From: Gremmenia infestans
Lineage: Eukaryota; Ascomycota; Leotiomycetes; Helotiales; Hamatocanthoscyphaceae
Direction: 5' to 3'
Length of the DNA: 64,000 nucleotides
Assembly (NCBI GenBank): GCA_032629725.1
Contig: JAFEVB010000001.1
Span: 310,001-374,000, forward strand
Shown: positions 11,464-23,629 of the stretch, one piece after another
Numbering within the stretch: position 1 is the first letter of the stretch
How the letters are laid out: each line of letters opens with the position of its first letter
Notes under the pieces: generated by a model
Database searches by the model: none
What the model was told of the DNA's origin: nothing
The model's input: only the letters and a program-made list of their open reading frames with translations
Program-made: the position numbers and the translations under genes

Positions 11464-11745
11464 TTTGGTGGTTGTGGTGGTAATGGATGGGGTGCAGTGG
11501 AGTGGTACCAGTCGAAGAGAAGAAGAGGGAAGGGAATTTATGTGATAATAAATACGGGTAGACAGATAATGCAATGAGTCGAAACAGTGAATGAATTTGG
11601 GGTTTGGAAATCCCTCTGAAAAAGGAGGTTATTCATGACTGCTCTGCTGTTGCTGTTGGGGAGGTACATATCTCTAGATGATTTCACTTATTCCCCTTTC
11701 TCTTCCTAGTTCTATAGTAAGACGAAAATATACTAAACAAATATA

Positions 11746-12054
11746 ATGGAAAGTCACCACCACAACACCGCATTACACGAACCCGAACCCGAACCGTTCA
11801 ACTACAGTGGCGACTGGACTTGTTGTCATTGTTGCAAAGTAAATGGACCGAGGCAAGACTTCTGCGGGCATTGCAAGGGACACTTCCGCTGCGATACCTG
11901 CTATGTGAGGGAATTAGGCCATGGCAGTTTAGGCCATCTCGAAGCAAGTCTATGGATAGGAGGGAATGCAGAGAGGGAGGGGTTTTGGAACCGTATCTTG
12001 ACCTTCTTGGGTTTGCGGAAGAGCTTAGTTGAAGTAGGGGTTGGATATTTGTAA
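11746..12054 (+). CDS. Small cysteine-rich protein, WTCCHCC...CxxC type (102 aa)
   Basis: This single-exon frame of 102 residues has His/Glu/Pro-rich residues 1-18, then DWTCCHCC at 23-30 and FCGHC...RCDTC at 39-52. That gives C26, C27, C29, C30, C40, C43, C49 and C52, spaced like a double zinc knuckle. The W-x-C-C start and closing C-x2-C resemble the genes at 4719 and 6295, although the spacing differs (C-x2-C-x5-C-x2-C). A GT inside the frame after the first knuckle was considered as a donor and rejected, because reading through gives the second knuckle. W-x-C-C-type small proteins are common in Pezizomycotina; I know of no proven function. Confidence 0.6.
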   Translation: MESHHHNTALHEPEPEPFNYSGDWTCCHCCKVNGPRQDFCGHCKGHFRCDTCYVRELGHGSLGHLEASLWIGGNAEREGFWNRILTFLGLRKSLVEVGVGYL

Positions 12055-12286
12055 GGTATATAAGCAAGTAGAAGCTGAGAAACTTCTCAGTCCAATCTGC
12101 TAGATTCAGACCTCTTCACGTGAGGCCATAACAGTCCTATGTCTCACTACCCCAAGCAAAGCAGGGAGCATAAACAATGATCATGTATTCTTATATTCAT
12201 GTTCTCTTCTGCGTATAGTGTTATCGAAAAAACTCCATGCCAATAACAAATCTAGACAAAGTGTGTAATCACGGGGTATTCGTAAA

Positions 12287-13302
12287 TCAATGAGCCATGA
12301 CTGCATCAGCCACCGGGTGCTGGTGCTCAGCGGCGCCATTTGAACCATTAGGTTTCTCAACACCATCCATATCCATATCCTCATTAGCCTCGCCCTCAGC
12401 CTCTTCTTCCTCCTCAAGTTCTTCGTCCTCGCTGCCACTGCTCTCGGCCTCAAGATCCTCACTGCCAGCATCCTCATCCTCTTCTTCTGCAGCAGCGGGG
12501 TCGACTTCTGCTCCGGCCATCTCGGAGTCTTGGACCATGGCGTCAGGATCTGCTACAGCTTCGGCACCTTCTGCGATCTCTTCCTCTTCATCCTCAACTT
12601 CCTCGGCACCATATTCTTCTCCATCGGCATTCAAGTCTGCCTCAGGCTGATCAGGTGGGAATTCGGCAGGACCAGAATCATCAGAGTCCCTAGGCAGCAT
12701 TAGCAATGAGTCATGCGTGACTTTTTCCGCATATGAACTCACCATTTGATAGCAAATCTGGTCACTCGTGGCTTCTCAGCAAGTATGTTCCTACGGACCT
12801 TGTCCAGGACTGGTTTCGCTGGGGGATCAGCATTGAGTTCGTCTGAATCGTATTCGTTATTGACATAATATCCAACTCGCACAAACTCCCTGCTATCGTA
12901 GGCACATGTAAGTAGAATGACGGTAACTCCGAGGATTTCAGCGTCAGGGATTTTCTTGGTATTGGGTGGATCCGCTTCGAAGATAAATTTGTTTACGCCA
13001 ACTGGAATTGGGCCAACAAGGAGGGAATCGAGCTCTTGGTCATGTTGGTCGCTGGAGAAAATGAGCTTGGTTTTGCGATATGGGCAAGAAGGGGCACTTA
13101 CGATGTAGCTGATCCGACGTAGGTCAACTTCCATTCGAGATCTGAGAATGAGTCAGCATATGCAACGCAATGTGTACGTGCAGCTTAATTCACCTTTCTG
13201 CAGAGACTCCAAACACTCAAAGGTGATTTCGAATTGATAGGAATCACCGAACTTGGCTGGGTTGTTGAGGACGTTGACGCCCAAGAGAGATACAACAGAC
13301 AT
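12287..13302 (-). CDS. asf1: Histone chaperone Asf1
   Basis: Four exons on the minus strand, 13302-13194, 13141-13102, 13051-12743 and 12689-12287, give 286 residues. The conserved core starts [18 protein letters not shown] and includes [57 protein letters not shown] and the [15 protein letters not shown] strand, all diagnostic of Asf1. Asf1 binds H3-H4 dimers and hands them to CAF-1 or HIRA during replication-coupled and replication-independent chromatin assembly. The last exon encodes a very acidic tail of about 130 residues (Glu/Asp/Ala/Ser), as in other fungal orthologues. It shares a 519-bp divergent promoter region with rna14. Confidence 0.95.
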
Positions 13303-13821
13303 CGTGAAGGGTATTGAGCGGAATCGAGGTTTTGATTTGGTGGAAGAGAATTTATTTGTAAAGGCGTATATGTAAATTCCGTTTGAGCGGGTGGTGTTGT
13401 TCAGATACACGTAGAGGGTAGAGGGATTGAAGGTAAAGAAGAGGTCCTTTACTTGGAGGAGGACGCGCGAGGGTTCACCGCCAAGGAAGCGCGACTTTGC
13501 TGCAAGGTAAACGCGCCCCGCGCTGAATTCTTGGCAAGATCTTGCTTACCTAATAAATGATTTTACCTTTCTTTGAAGGGCCAAGAACTCATTCACAACA
13601 CCACGGCATTATTGCGCATATCAACAACTCCACCCTATTTTGCACTGCGCTCTCTACTAGCGCATGTTGTGAGCTGCGCATGTACTCGTCCTTTTAACAG
13701 ACAGGTCTACACTCCTCTGACAGCCTCCCTTCAGAGCTCCGCTGACAAACATAGATTTACTTCCATTCTTCAAACCACCCCCCCCCAATTCACGAAGACC
13801 TTTCTTGATACAACCTTTACA
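13303..13821. promoter_or_regulatory. Divergent promoter region, asf1 / rna14
   Basis: The starts of asf1 (-, 13302) and rna14 (+, 13822) face away from each other across 519 bp. The part next to rna14 is CT-rich with a C9 run around 13779-13787, like a pyrimidine-rich fungal leader. The frame upstream of the chosen rna14 start is open, but its sequence is not protein-like. Confidence 0.5.
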
Positions 13822-16800
13822 ATGGCGGAGGAAGATGCTGAGATAGCTCTCTTGCATCAGATGCAGGCGGGGCAAGATAGTGTGGCTTGGGAGAATGATG
13901 GTGCAAATGGGGACACAGAGGGCGAACTACCTTCAAATACTGAGCATAACAACCATCAAGTCAAAAAAGAAGCTGTTGCAGATGATCAAGTTCTTCGTGC
14001 TTTATCTCCTTCAGACGTTGGTGCTGTTTCCGATGATGGCGAATATGACCCATCTTCTGTTACTTCACTTCCAGCAGTTGCGATTCCAGGAGAAGACGGT
14101 TCAAGATCCAGTTCACGCGCATCAAACCGCAAGCGGAAAACAGTTGGGGGTTTCATTGCGGATGATTCAGATGAGGAGACCGACAGCTCTACAGTTTCAA
14201 ACAGTCTCCTACAGCCACCGCCATCTAATACTAAACGCGCCCCTTCCCCATTGCAAACCTCTGTCAGCCAACAAGATTTGCAAGGTACTCCGGAGAATCG
14301 AGGTGATTCAACGGCCATCTCCCAATCTTCGCATACTCTCTCTGTGAACCCAAGCCCTGCAGGTTTGCCTTCTGTGCAAGCTTCAACAACTCAGGTACTC
14401 ACTTCCGCAGGTACATCAGCGCAAGGGGTCTCTGTCCCGAAAGCGCGGCTCCCAAATGACCGAACAGGTATTCTCGAAGACAAGATCAAGGAGGACCCTC
14501 GAGGGGCTCTGGATTCATGGCTGGCACTCATCAGCGAATTCAAGAATCGGAACAAACTTGACGAAGCTCGGGCAGTATATGAGAGATTTTTCAAAGTCTT
14601 TCCTCAAGCAGTAAGTAACCCTGTCCTCTGAAGACAAAATAGCTCTAATGCACTCTAGGCCGAAATATGGGTCGATTACGCTGATATGGAACTTGAGAAC
14701 GACAACCGAAGTGCAGCTGAGCAGATATTCGGCAAGTCTTTGCTGACCGTACCCAATGTCCAGCTCTGGTCCGTTTACTTGAACTACATTCGACGAGTGA
14801 ACGACCTCACAAACGATGTTACTGGAAGTGCTCGACAAACGATTTCACAGTCATATGACTTCGTTCTCGCTAACATCGGCTCTGACCGGGATTCTGGCAA
14901 GATATGGGCTGAGTACATACAATTTATCCGTAGTGCACCTGGTCAAATCGGAGGCAGCAGCTGGCAAGATCAACAAAAAATGGATCAACTTCGAAAAGCA
15001 TATCAACGTGCCATTTGTGTCCCCATGTCAACCGTGAACAATTTATGGAAGGAGTATGATCAGTTTGAGATGAGTTTGAACAAGTTGACTGTAAGTATTG
15101 TTCCCGGGTTTTCTTGCAGCAAGGCTAATGGATGGGTAGGGTCGGAAATTCCTTCAAGAAAAGTCACCTGGATACATGACGGCCAGAAGTGCCAACACAG
15201 CAATGGACAACATCACTCGAGGTTTGGTTAGAACTACTCTGCCGGTATTGCCACCTGCACATGGTTTTGATGGCGACGTGGAATACACCCAGCAGGTTGA
15301 GTTGTGGAAGAAATGGTTGTCGTGGGAACAGGATGATCCATTAGTCTTGAAGACAGATGAGCCCGAAGCCTATAAACAGCGAGTACTATATTTGTACAAG
15401 CAGGCAGTGATGGCTTTGAGATTTTGGCCCGAAATATGGGTCGATGCTGCAGAGTGGTGCTTCAGCAATGGTCTCGACAAAGATGGGGACACATTTCTGA
15501 ATGACGGTATCACCGCTAATCCTGAAAGCTGTTTGCTTGCTTTCAAGAGAGCCGATCGCCTTGAAACTACCTTGACAACGGATGCGGCTAGTAAAGGCCC
15601 AGCTGAACAAGGCGCAGTTGTTCGAGCGCCTTTCGACAAGCTTCTCGATACCTTGTATGACTTGATCAAGCAGCTGAAGGTCCGAGAGGCTGCAGACCTC
15701 GTCAAGCTGGATGAGTCTATAGCTCTGGATGCGTCAATTAGTGCTATCGTTAGCAAAGCCGAGGATGACGACGAAGAGGATGAGACGGAGAAGAAGGCCC
15801 GGGAAGCCGATAAAGCGAAGAAGACAAAGGTCATTCAACTAGGCTATTCAAGCCAAGCTCAACTTATCTCTCGAACCATCTCGTTTGCTTGGATTGCATT
15901 GATGCGAGCTATGCGTCGTGTCCAAGGCAAGGGTGCGGTGAAGGATACAATCGGCGGGTCCAGACAAATCTTTGCTGATGCACGTGCTCGCGGCAAGATC
16001 ACTAGTGATGTCTATGTCGCCAGCGCGCTGATAGAACATCATGTCTACAAGGACCCTGCAGGTACCAAAATCTTCGAACGTGGTGCAAAGCTGTTTCCAG
16101 AGGATGAGGTATTCATTTTGGAGTATTTGAAGCACTTGCTATCAATTGGTGATACAACAAGTAAGTCAACTAAGTATCCTGATGCACTTTCATAACTGAC
16201 CATTCGCAGATGCCCGTGTTGCTTTTGAAACAGCTGTTACTAAACTTACAAAGAAGCCAGAATCGGTTGTAAAGGCAAAGCCACTTTACTCTTACTTTCA
16301 TAAATACGAATCGCAGTATGGAGAATTATCGCAGATTCGGAAACTAGAACAACGGATGGCGGAGCTGTATCCTGAAGATCGAAAGCTTTTCCACTTCGCA
16401 TCAAGATATAGCGGGGAAGGATTTGATCCAACTGCAGTTCGGCCGATCGTCTCGCCAGCGACTCAGATGCGCCAAAAATCTACTACCGTCATGCCGTCAA
16501 TTGAGCCATACGAAGCCCAGAACAGTCCACGCCCAAATGTCGTTCAAGAAGCTAGCCCAAGACCACAATACGTACAGACAACCAACATTATAAATTCGCC
16601 AAAGCGTCCCTTCCCCGTCGAGGACATGGATGACTTCAATCGCCCCCGAAAGCTTGCTAGAGGCGAGTCTCCGCTAAAGGGAGCTGCAGGTAGACGCTTA
16701 GATCAGCAGAAGCGATTACATGGTACTCCGAACTGGCAGTCTAGTGCACCTCCATTCGTAGTACCACGAGACATCACATTCCTTCTCAGCATCATTCCCC

Positions 16801-17366
16801 GAGCCGATTTGTACCAATCAACAAAATTCAACGCTGATGCTTTGGTTCGCCTCTTGGGTGAGACACATGTGCCAGATCACAGCTCATGGAAAGCTTCGCA
16901 GAATCAACCGCAGCGTTATGATGGTAGGACTTCCACTTATACTCAACGTCCCCAGTCGCGGGATCAGAGTGCCTCTTATACCTCGTATACTGGTCAAGAT
17001 GACAGACATACTTACAACCCGCCTCCTGCGAACCCTCCTGGCAATGTTCCAGCTCAAGCTGCAGCTTTCTCTGGATATGGTGGTGCTCCAGGCTATGCTG
17101 CACCTCCTGCTGCAAGCTATGCTCCAGGTTACAATCCTCCTCAAGCTTCCTGGCCAAACCAGGTTCCTCCGAATATGTATCAGCAACAGCCAGACTCCAG
17201 TAGATCATCTGGCTATTATGGTACAAGTGGTGGTGGTGGTGCTCCTGGTACGGAAAATCGAGACTGGCAGCCTTCCCCAGCCCCTTCTTTGTCGGGTGCG
17301 GCGAGCTGGTATTGGAATCCGAACGCTAATCAAACTGCGCCAGGCTACCCTCCCTACGGACGATAA
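13822..17366 (+). CDS. rna14: mRNA 3'-end processing protein Rna14 (CstF-77)
   Basis: Four exons, 13822-14610, 14659-15090, 15140-16160 and 16210-17366, give 1132 residues. A disordered Ser-rich N-terminus of about 220 residues leads into a long run of HAT repeats (for example SWLALISEFKNRNKLDEARAVYERF, and AEIWVDYADMELEN in the second exon). The Suf domain follows (QLISRTISFAWIALMRAMRRV). Near the C-terminus is the monkeytail-like DITFLLSIIPRADLYQSTKF...LVRLL that contacts Rna15, then a Pro/Gln/Tyr/Gly-rich tail. Rna14 is the scaffold of cleavage factor IA, which positions Rna15 on pre-mRNA for cleavage and polyadenylation. Start at 13822 was chosen because upstream codons are leader-like. 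Confidence 0.93.
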
Positions 17367-19205
17367 CTTATCTGCGAAGTTCATCTTCCGCTTCATTTTA
17401 TGCCGAATCAGATAGGTGTTCTTGAAGCCCTGGGTGGATTTTTTCTCGGCGGCGGTTGGACTTGCGATTTCTTGACGGGTGCGAATGGATTTCCCCGAAT
17501 GTGATGTGGTGGAGATTTGGATGCATGCATAATACATGGATTACTGGATTACTGGACACGGGCTGGGCAGTGGAATGGTACGATATGACTACGTTTTAAG
17601 AGATGCGCCCCTCATCACGTATGGAATTCGCGGCTCGAGTCTTCATAGCATGGCGTTTCTGGCTGGTCGGTTTCGACAAAAACGGGATGGATGTATCATA
17701 AGCAAAAATGGAGGATGGATAATGCATGCAACTTTTGATGACTTTCTTGGCAGTGACTGTTTGTTTTGATTGATAAAGGCTTGATTTGCTATTGCCTAGT
17801 TTGATCTATATACGTGTCTTGCTGTTATTTTGCTCCATTGCCAACGAGCCCTTTGTTTTTGCTGCAGTCATACTTCCCTTTTTCGGGGAGGGGTGCTGTG
17901 GTGTGGTGGTGGGGTGTAATGAGGGTTATGGGTAGTTCCTGAAGATATGGCTTGCTCATAGATGTTAAGAGCGTTCGTTTCTTGCTAGCTAATACATGCC
18001 CTGCCTCGTATATCTCATTGTTCAGCTCTCGTGTTGTATTCGCTGAATGGCAGCCGAGTATGGCTTTCTTCCTGCTCTTGCAGGTGCCGAGATTGTTTGC
18101 GGTTTGATATAGATCTTCAATTTGAAAGGGTTTGCTGCCGTATTGTTCTCTGCTGTTAGGTTGGTAGGCTGCTTTGCATGTGTAGTTTAGGAGGTCGAGT
18201 CGAGCGTGGTTTGCTTGAGCCTATCTGTCCTTGCGAGTCCTTGTACCTTTATTCGATGAAAAAAGCTTCGTACATGTCTGTTGCTCTGATAGATATTACT
18301 TATTTGCTTTGCTACCAAAAACGGGGATGGATGGGATACTATACTTGCATCGCTGTTTCTTCTACCGCGCTGTTGCTGTCGCTGTCGTAGTCACAAACAG
18401 AGCACGGAAACATGCGTGTCACAGCTCAAACAGACTCTCTAAAGGTACCTAGACCCAGTCACTACGGTAGGTAAACACAATCCGCACAACACAACATTCT
18501 CTGCGACTCGGCTCGGCTCGGGTAATTCTACACATTTTCACCGCCTCCCCCTTTCGATACAATCGCCTCTCTGCCTCGCCTCCGCAAACGGCAAACTTCC
18601 AAAGCAAAAGCCCAACACTGTGAGGGAGCGGCATCGGAGTCCCCTTCAGCCTTGCGACCGCCCTGCCAGCAGATTTGAACTTGCTTTAGCGCAAACTCTA
18701 TTTGGAGGAGACATCAAACCTGTCGCGAGGGAATTCAATTGAACTTCTCTTTTTACATCGACCCTGCATCGACAACCTCTCTGTACCATAACCTCTCGAA
18801 TATTCCTGTACAACATCGAGAACCCTTTCGTAAGTACTCCATTTCCATAAGTGAGCTCTCGAGCGACTTTGTGCGCTTTTGTGGGGTGTAGGAGACGTTT
18901 GTTTACTTGTTCCTGTCGGTGGGAGAACCACAGATCGAGGACAGCGCTTGCACAACGAGCTTCAACATACTGTTGGGACAAGATCGCTGACTGTTTAGAT
19001 AAGCTTGTGCTCGTCGTCTGCTCCTGAGAACAGTTGTCAAGTGTAAGCTTCTCCCGTTCCCTCTCCCCTGACTCCTTTTCCCCCCTCCACTGCCAACAGA
19101 TCGAGCGTCCCGTCTGCTGCCCCAGCTCTTCCTCTCCAAATTACCCCTTTCGGAGACATCCACCATGATAACAAGCTGCTAACGACACTATCCCACACAG
19201 TCATC
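17367..19205. other. Long intergenic region; 5' leader of the Argonaute gene
   Basis: This is 1.8 kb between the end of rna14 and the first Argonaute ATG. From about 18450 on it is pyrimidine-rich and includes donor-like (GTAAGTACTCC near 18830) and acceptor-like sites, so spliced leader exons are likely. The earlier part shows no gene or repeat family. Confidence 0.45.
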
Positions 19206-22200
19206 ATGCCATCCAGATTTGGCCTTGAGAATGCCCGTGACCAAGTGCGCGGTGGTTACGACGGCAACGGTCCTACTCCATACAGCCCGCAACTACAGCA
19301 TGACCAATCAGGTTATAACCGGGCAGGCTTCAACGGACCCCCTCAACAGCCTTCCCAGTACAATCAAGGCGGCCATTATCGACCACCTGCTGGAAAGTTC
19401 GATGGCCCTGCCGACAATCAGAACCGTGGTCCCGGTGGCCCTTCTGGTGCTGGACCTGGCGGCTTTGGCCCGAGTTTAGGGTATGATCCGGCACGTGGAG
19501 AGGATAGGCCGAGAGTCATTACAAATACTCGGATGGAGCTCCCTGCGGATGCGTATCGCTTGGAGGGTCAGACTGTAAGTACCTTGTTCTTTGTTTTGTT
19601 TTCTTCGTGAGCTGTTCGATGGAAATGATGGTGTTATTGCTATGTTGTTTACGACTCCCCTTGCTCAAGCAAGCAGTCCTTGCTGTTCTTTCAATTTCTC
19701 GATCACTTCATCTTCGAATCTCTCAGTCACTCTTCAAGTGAATTGGTCACCCAGTTGAACAACAGCCTTTCAGTCGTTCGTTCACTGCGCCCCACATTTA
19801 AGGTATCAAGGCAGCTTCTCCCCCTCGTTCCTTCTCCTTTGGCACCAAAACACCACGGAATGTCGGCCAGTTCACTCCGCGCCAAATCCTCATTTTCCTA
19901 TAAGAGATGCATCTTCTTCCCTCTCTCTCCAACCTTTCTTCATCACACAACATCTCTTCAGACCTCAAGTCAACAACAATATCTTACCCACACACACAAT
20001 CAACAATCATACATCATCATCACTTGCACAAACAAAACAACTCAGGCCGATCAAGAGTGTCGATTCGTCAGCTCTCAGATTTGTTTGAGGTTATCAACCA
20101 TCTCACCCTCCACATCTTCTCTCGATTTCTCTTTCAACTTCCCATCTTCACCTTCCAATATCTCATATTTCGTCTCTCACTTCATGACTCCATCCTCAAC
20201 ATCTCTTTGTCACTTATTCACCTCCTAAGCATTCATCATGGACGCCGGCTACTTTAGACTCGTCATTGAAAAGGCTGACCCGTCTCACAAGTTTGAGAGT
20301 CCCCTTCCCGACCGTCCTGGTTTCAATACCGTCGGAAAGGCCATCCAAATCCGCGTCAATCAATTCAAGGTCACTGAATACCCGACTCGTAATATCTACC
20401 AATATGATGTAAGTTCTCCCCTTACCCCCAAGTGAATTTATGAATATGCCTTGACGCGTAGAACAGATCCAAATTGGCAATGGTGGGGAAGCCAAAGGCA
20501 AGATCATGGCCGCTTGGAGATCCAAAGCTGTTCAGGGAGAATTGAGGAAGGTTCACGACGGTCCCTGGCTCTGGGATGGAATGAAAATTGCTTGGTAATA
20601 TTTCAACTTCACATTTTCAAATTTCCCGATTCTGACTGCTGCAGGTCTTGTGCCAATGTTCCGGAGCTTCGCATCACGGTTGATTTCGACAAGGAGAAAG
20701 ACCCCCCTCGCGCTCCACGTCCAACTCCTGATACATGTCGTGTTGTCATCAGACAGACCAAGCTTCTTAATCTGGCCGTTATTCCGGCTTACCTCAAGAA
20801 GCAGATGCCTTTCGACAATTCCGTCTTGGAGGGAATTAGTAAGTTATCTTCGTAATTCCACCCGTAGTACATAACTGACACTTCCTAGACTTCTTCGATC
20901 ATCTCATTCGTGCTATGCCGTCTGAGCAATATCATACCCAGAAGCGTAGCTTTTTCAGCAAGGGTACCACTCAAGCCCTCCTTGACAATGTCATCGTTGC
21001 CCAGAAGGGTGTGTACTCGTCCATTCGTCTTTGCAGTGTAAGTTGTCTCCTTTAGTTTTGTGATTCCATACTGATCATCTCTAGCCTGTCCCATCAAATG
21101 GAGGCCCCGGTACCGGTCTTGCTGTTAACGTTGATGTTGCCAATGGCACATTCTGGACCGTCCAGGATCTTCATCAAGCTGCTCGAAACTACTGCAAATC
21201 CAGAAATCGCAGCCTTGACTGGCAAGTTTTCAGCAATCTTGTGAAGCCCGTCAATTCAGCAAATGGTCTCACTATGTCAGAGGAGTTCAAGGAGCTTCGC
21301 AAGATGTGCAAGCTGAAGTTCACCGTCAAGCACCGTACCAAGAATACTGGTAAGTGATCACAACCGTTGTTTCTTCGGCGACAGCTTGACTGATATGACA
21401 CAATAGTGCTTCAGAAGAAGGCTTACTCCATCAAGAGATTTGTCTTCAATACAAAGTATGGTCCTGCTGGTGGCAATGCTAAGGCAGTCTCGTTTCCCTG
21501 GAAGCAGAAAAATGCAGCTGGTGTTGTTACAAATACCGTCGAAATCTCGGTCTATGACTTCTTCCAGCGGCATTACGGAATCAACCTCCAGTACTGGTAC
21601 CTCCCTCTCATTGAGACCGAGAGAGATGGCTACTTCCCTATGGAGGTCTGTACTCTTGTTGCTAACCAAAAATACATGTATAAGCTCAGCCCTGACCAGG
21701 TACGTTCCTTCTCCATCCCACCTGACTTTCTTAACGCTGACTCTTGCATCAGACTTCTGCGATGATCAAGTTTGCGGTCACTCGACCAAAGCAGCGGATT
21801 GAGTCTATTCAGCATGGTGTTGGGATGCTCAAGTGGCACCAAGATCCATATCTGAAATATTTTGGCATGAAGGTCGATCCCAACATGACAATTGTGAGTA
21901 TTTCTTTTGCCTTTGTGTTGAATTTTCTAAGCAACCACTGATATGCCTGAAGACCAATGCTCGCCTCCTCCAGAATCCCGAGATTGCGTACCAGGGCGCC
22001 AAGGCCAACCCTGGCACTTCAGGCCGTTGGGATCTTCGTGGAAAGAAGTTCTTGTTTGCCAATCCTCAACCTCTTGTATCTTGGGGTGTCATGATCGTAG
22101 GCCATGATACTGTTGATGAGCCAACTGTCCGAAATTTTCTCAGCGTCTTCATGCAGACTTACATAGGCCATGGCGGTAAGATCCAGAACCGAAACCCCGC

Positions 22201-23629
22201 CATCTTCACCCAACCGCGCAATTCAGATATTGGCGAGGCAGTTGCGCAGGGCCGACAAGTCATTGGAAATGCAGCTGGTGGTATGCCCCAAATCATGCTT
22301 TTCGTCCTCCCTGGCCGCGACTCTTTCATGTACGAACGCCTAAAGAAGAGCATGGAGTGCCGCTTTGCTATGGTCTCACAGATGATGAACATCGCTCATG
22401 TCAGAAAGGCCCAGCCCCAATACTGCTCCAACGTCTGCATGAAGCTCAATTCCAAGCTTGGGGGAACTACTTGCAAGATTATCAGTGGCCCTAACCCAAC
22501 TTCACCAGCTTTCAGTCGCCCAACAATGATCATTGGTAAGTTTCTCAGTCTGCAGTTCTCAAATTCAACTAAGATTTTCAGGTGCCGATGTCTCTCACGC
22601 TTCCCCAGGCAGTCCGCAAGCTTCCATGGCTGCCTTGACCATGTCTTTTGACAGTATTGCTTGTCGCTATGCTGCTGCTGTTGAGACCAATGGACATCGT
22701 GTTGAGATGATCAGTGAGACTAACATTAACAATTTCTTTGGCTTCTTATTCCCTGAATGGGTCAAGCAAGTTGGCAATGGTCGACTCCCCCAACACATCT
22801 ACTACTTCCGTGATGGTGTTTCAGAGGGTCAATATGCTCATGTCCTTGACCAGGAAGTCGCTATGATGAAGGCCTTCATCGAGAAGAAGTATCCTGGATC
22901 AATTCAAAACGTAAGTTTTTTCCTTGACATCCCTCAACAGTAATTGACATGCTGCAGATCCGCTTCACCATCACTGTTTGTTCGAAGCGCCACCACATCC
23001 GTTTCTTCCCCCGAGATGGCGATCGAAATGCTGCTGACAATAATGCCAACTCTCTTCCGGGTACATTGGTTGAGCGTGATGTCACTCATCCATTTGAGTA
23101 CGACTTCTGTAAGTTTTCCCTCTTGTGGATGCTCTGTTCATAACTAACAACTTTCAGATCTGTCCTCTCACTCTGCCATCCAGGGTACCGCCCGCCCAAC
23201 CCACTACCACGTGCTCAAGGATGAGGCCAAGATGCCGCCAAATGAGTTCCAGGCCATGATCTACAAGCACTGTTACCAGTACCAGAGATCCACCACCCCT
23301 GTCTCGCTTTGTAAGTCTTGAATTTAATTCACATGATGCCGAGCTAACCACAAATAGTCCCTGCCGTCTACTATGCTCATTTGGCTAGCAACCGCGCTCG
23401 TGCTCATGAGGGTAAACCAGCCTCTGAGGGCCCTCGCGGCGGTCAAAAGTTCGAGGAGCAGCAACTAGATGATGCCGTACGTCGTGCTAAAGGCCAATCA
23501 ACTATTGGTGGAAGCTCTCGTAGCGGCGACAGAGGCTCTGAGGCTCGTCCTCTTCTTCCTATGGGAGAGCTTGAGGGTGCAGACCGTGATCGTGTCACTC
23601 GTCTCCGCACTGGCATGTGGTATATTTAA
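19206..23629 (+). CDS. Argonaute (PAZ-PIWI) small-RNA effector
   Basis: A Gly/Gln/Pro-rich first exon (19206-19574, 123 residues) is followed by exons 20238-20408, 20467-20594, 20645-20838, 20889-21037, 21085-21349, 21407-21699, 21753-21893, 21953-22535, 22582-22910, 22958-23108, 23158-23310 and 23358-23629. From the Met at 20238 the protein is 942 residues, covering the N, PAZ, MID and PIWI domains. Numbered from that Met, the PIWI tetrad is intact: D644 (IGADVSH), E683 (VEMISE, likely glutamate finger), D719 (YFRDGVSEGQ) and H817 (PTHYH), so slicer activity is expected. How exon 1 joins is unclear: the acceptor may be inside the next exon (for example before 20274), or ATG 20238 may be a second start. 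QDE-2-like or SMS-2-like identity cannot be settled by eye. Confidence 0.88.
19575..20237 (+). promoter_or_regulatory. Argonaute long first intron / possible second promoter and leader
   Basis: A strong GTAAGT donor ends the first Argonaute exon at 19574. The next 660 bp look like a fungal 5' leader: CT- and CA-rich, ending in CATTCATCATGG around the ATG at 20238. No acceptor just upstream of 20238 keeps the frame of exon 1. The segment may be a long intron, an alternative promoter with its leader, or both. Confidence 0.5.

Noticed and set aside
12297..12650. 117-aa Ser-rich ORF on the plus strand
   Set aside because: It is the antisense shadow of the acidic Glu/Asp/Ala tail of asf1; the low-complexity composition explains the open frame.
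19680..20228. 182-aa Ser/His-rich ORF before the Argonaute core
   Set aside because: The composition is that of a CT/CA-rich leader or intron; there is no domain, and the frame stops just before the Argonaute ATG at 20238.
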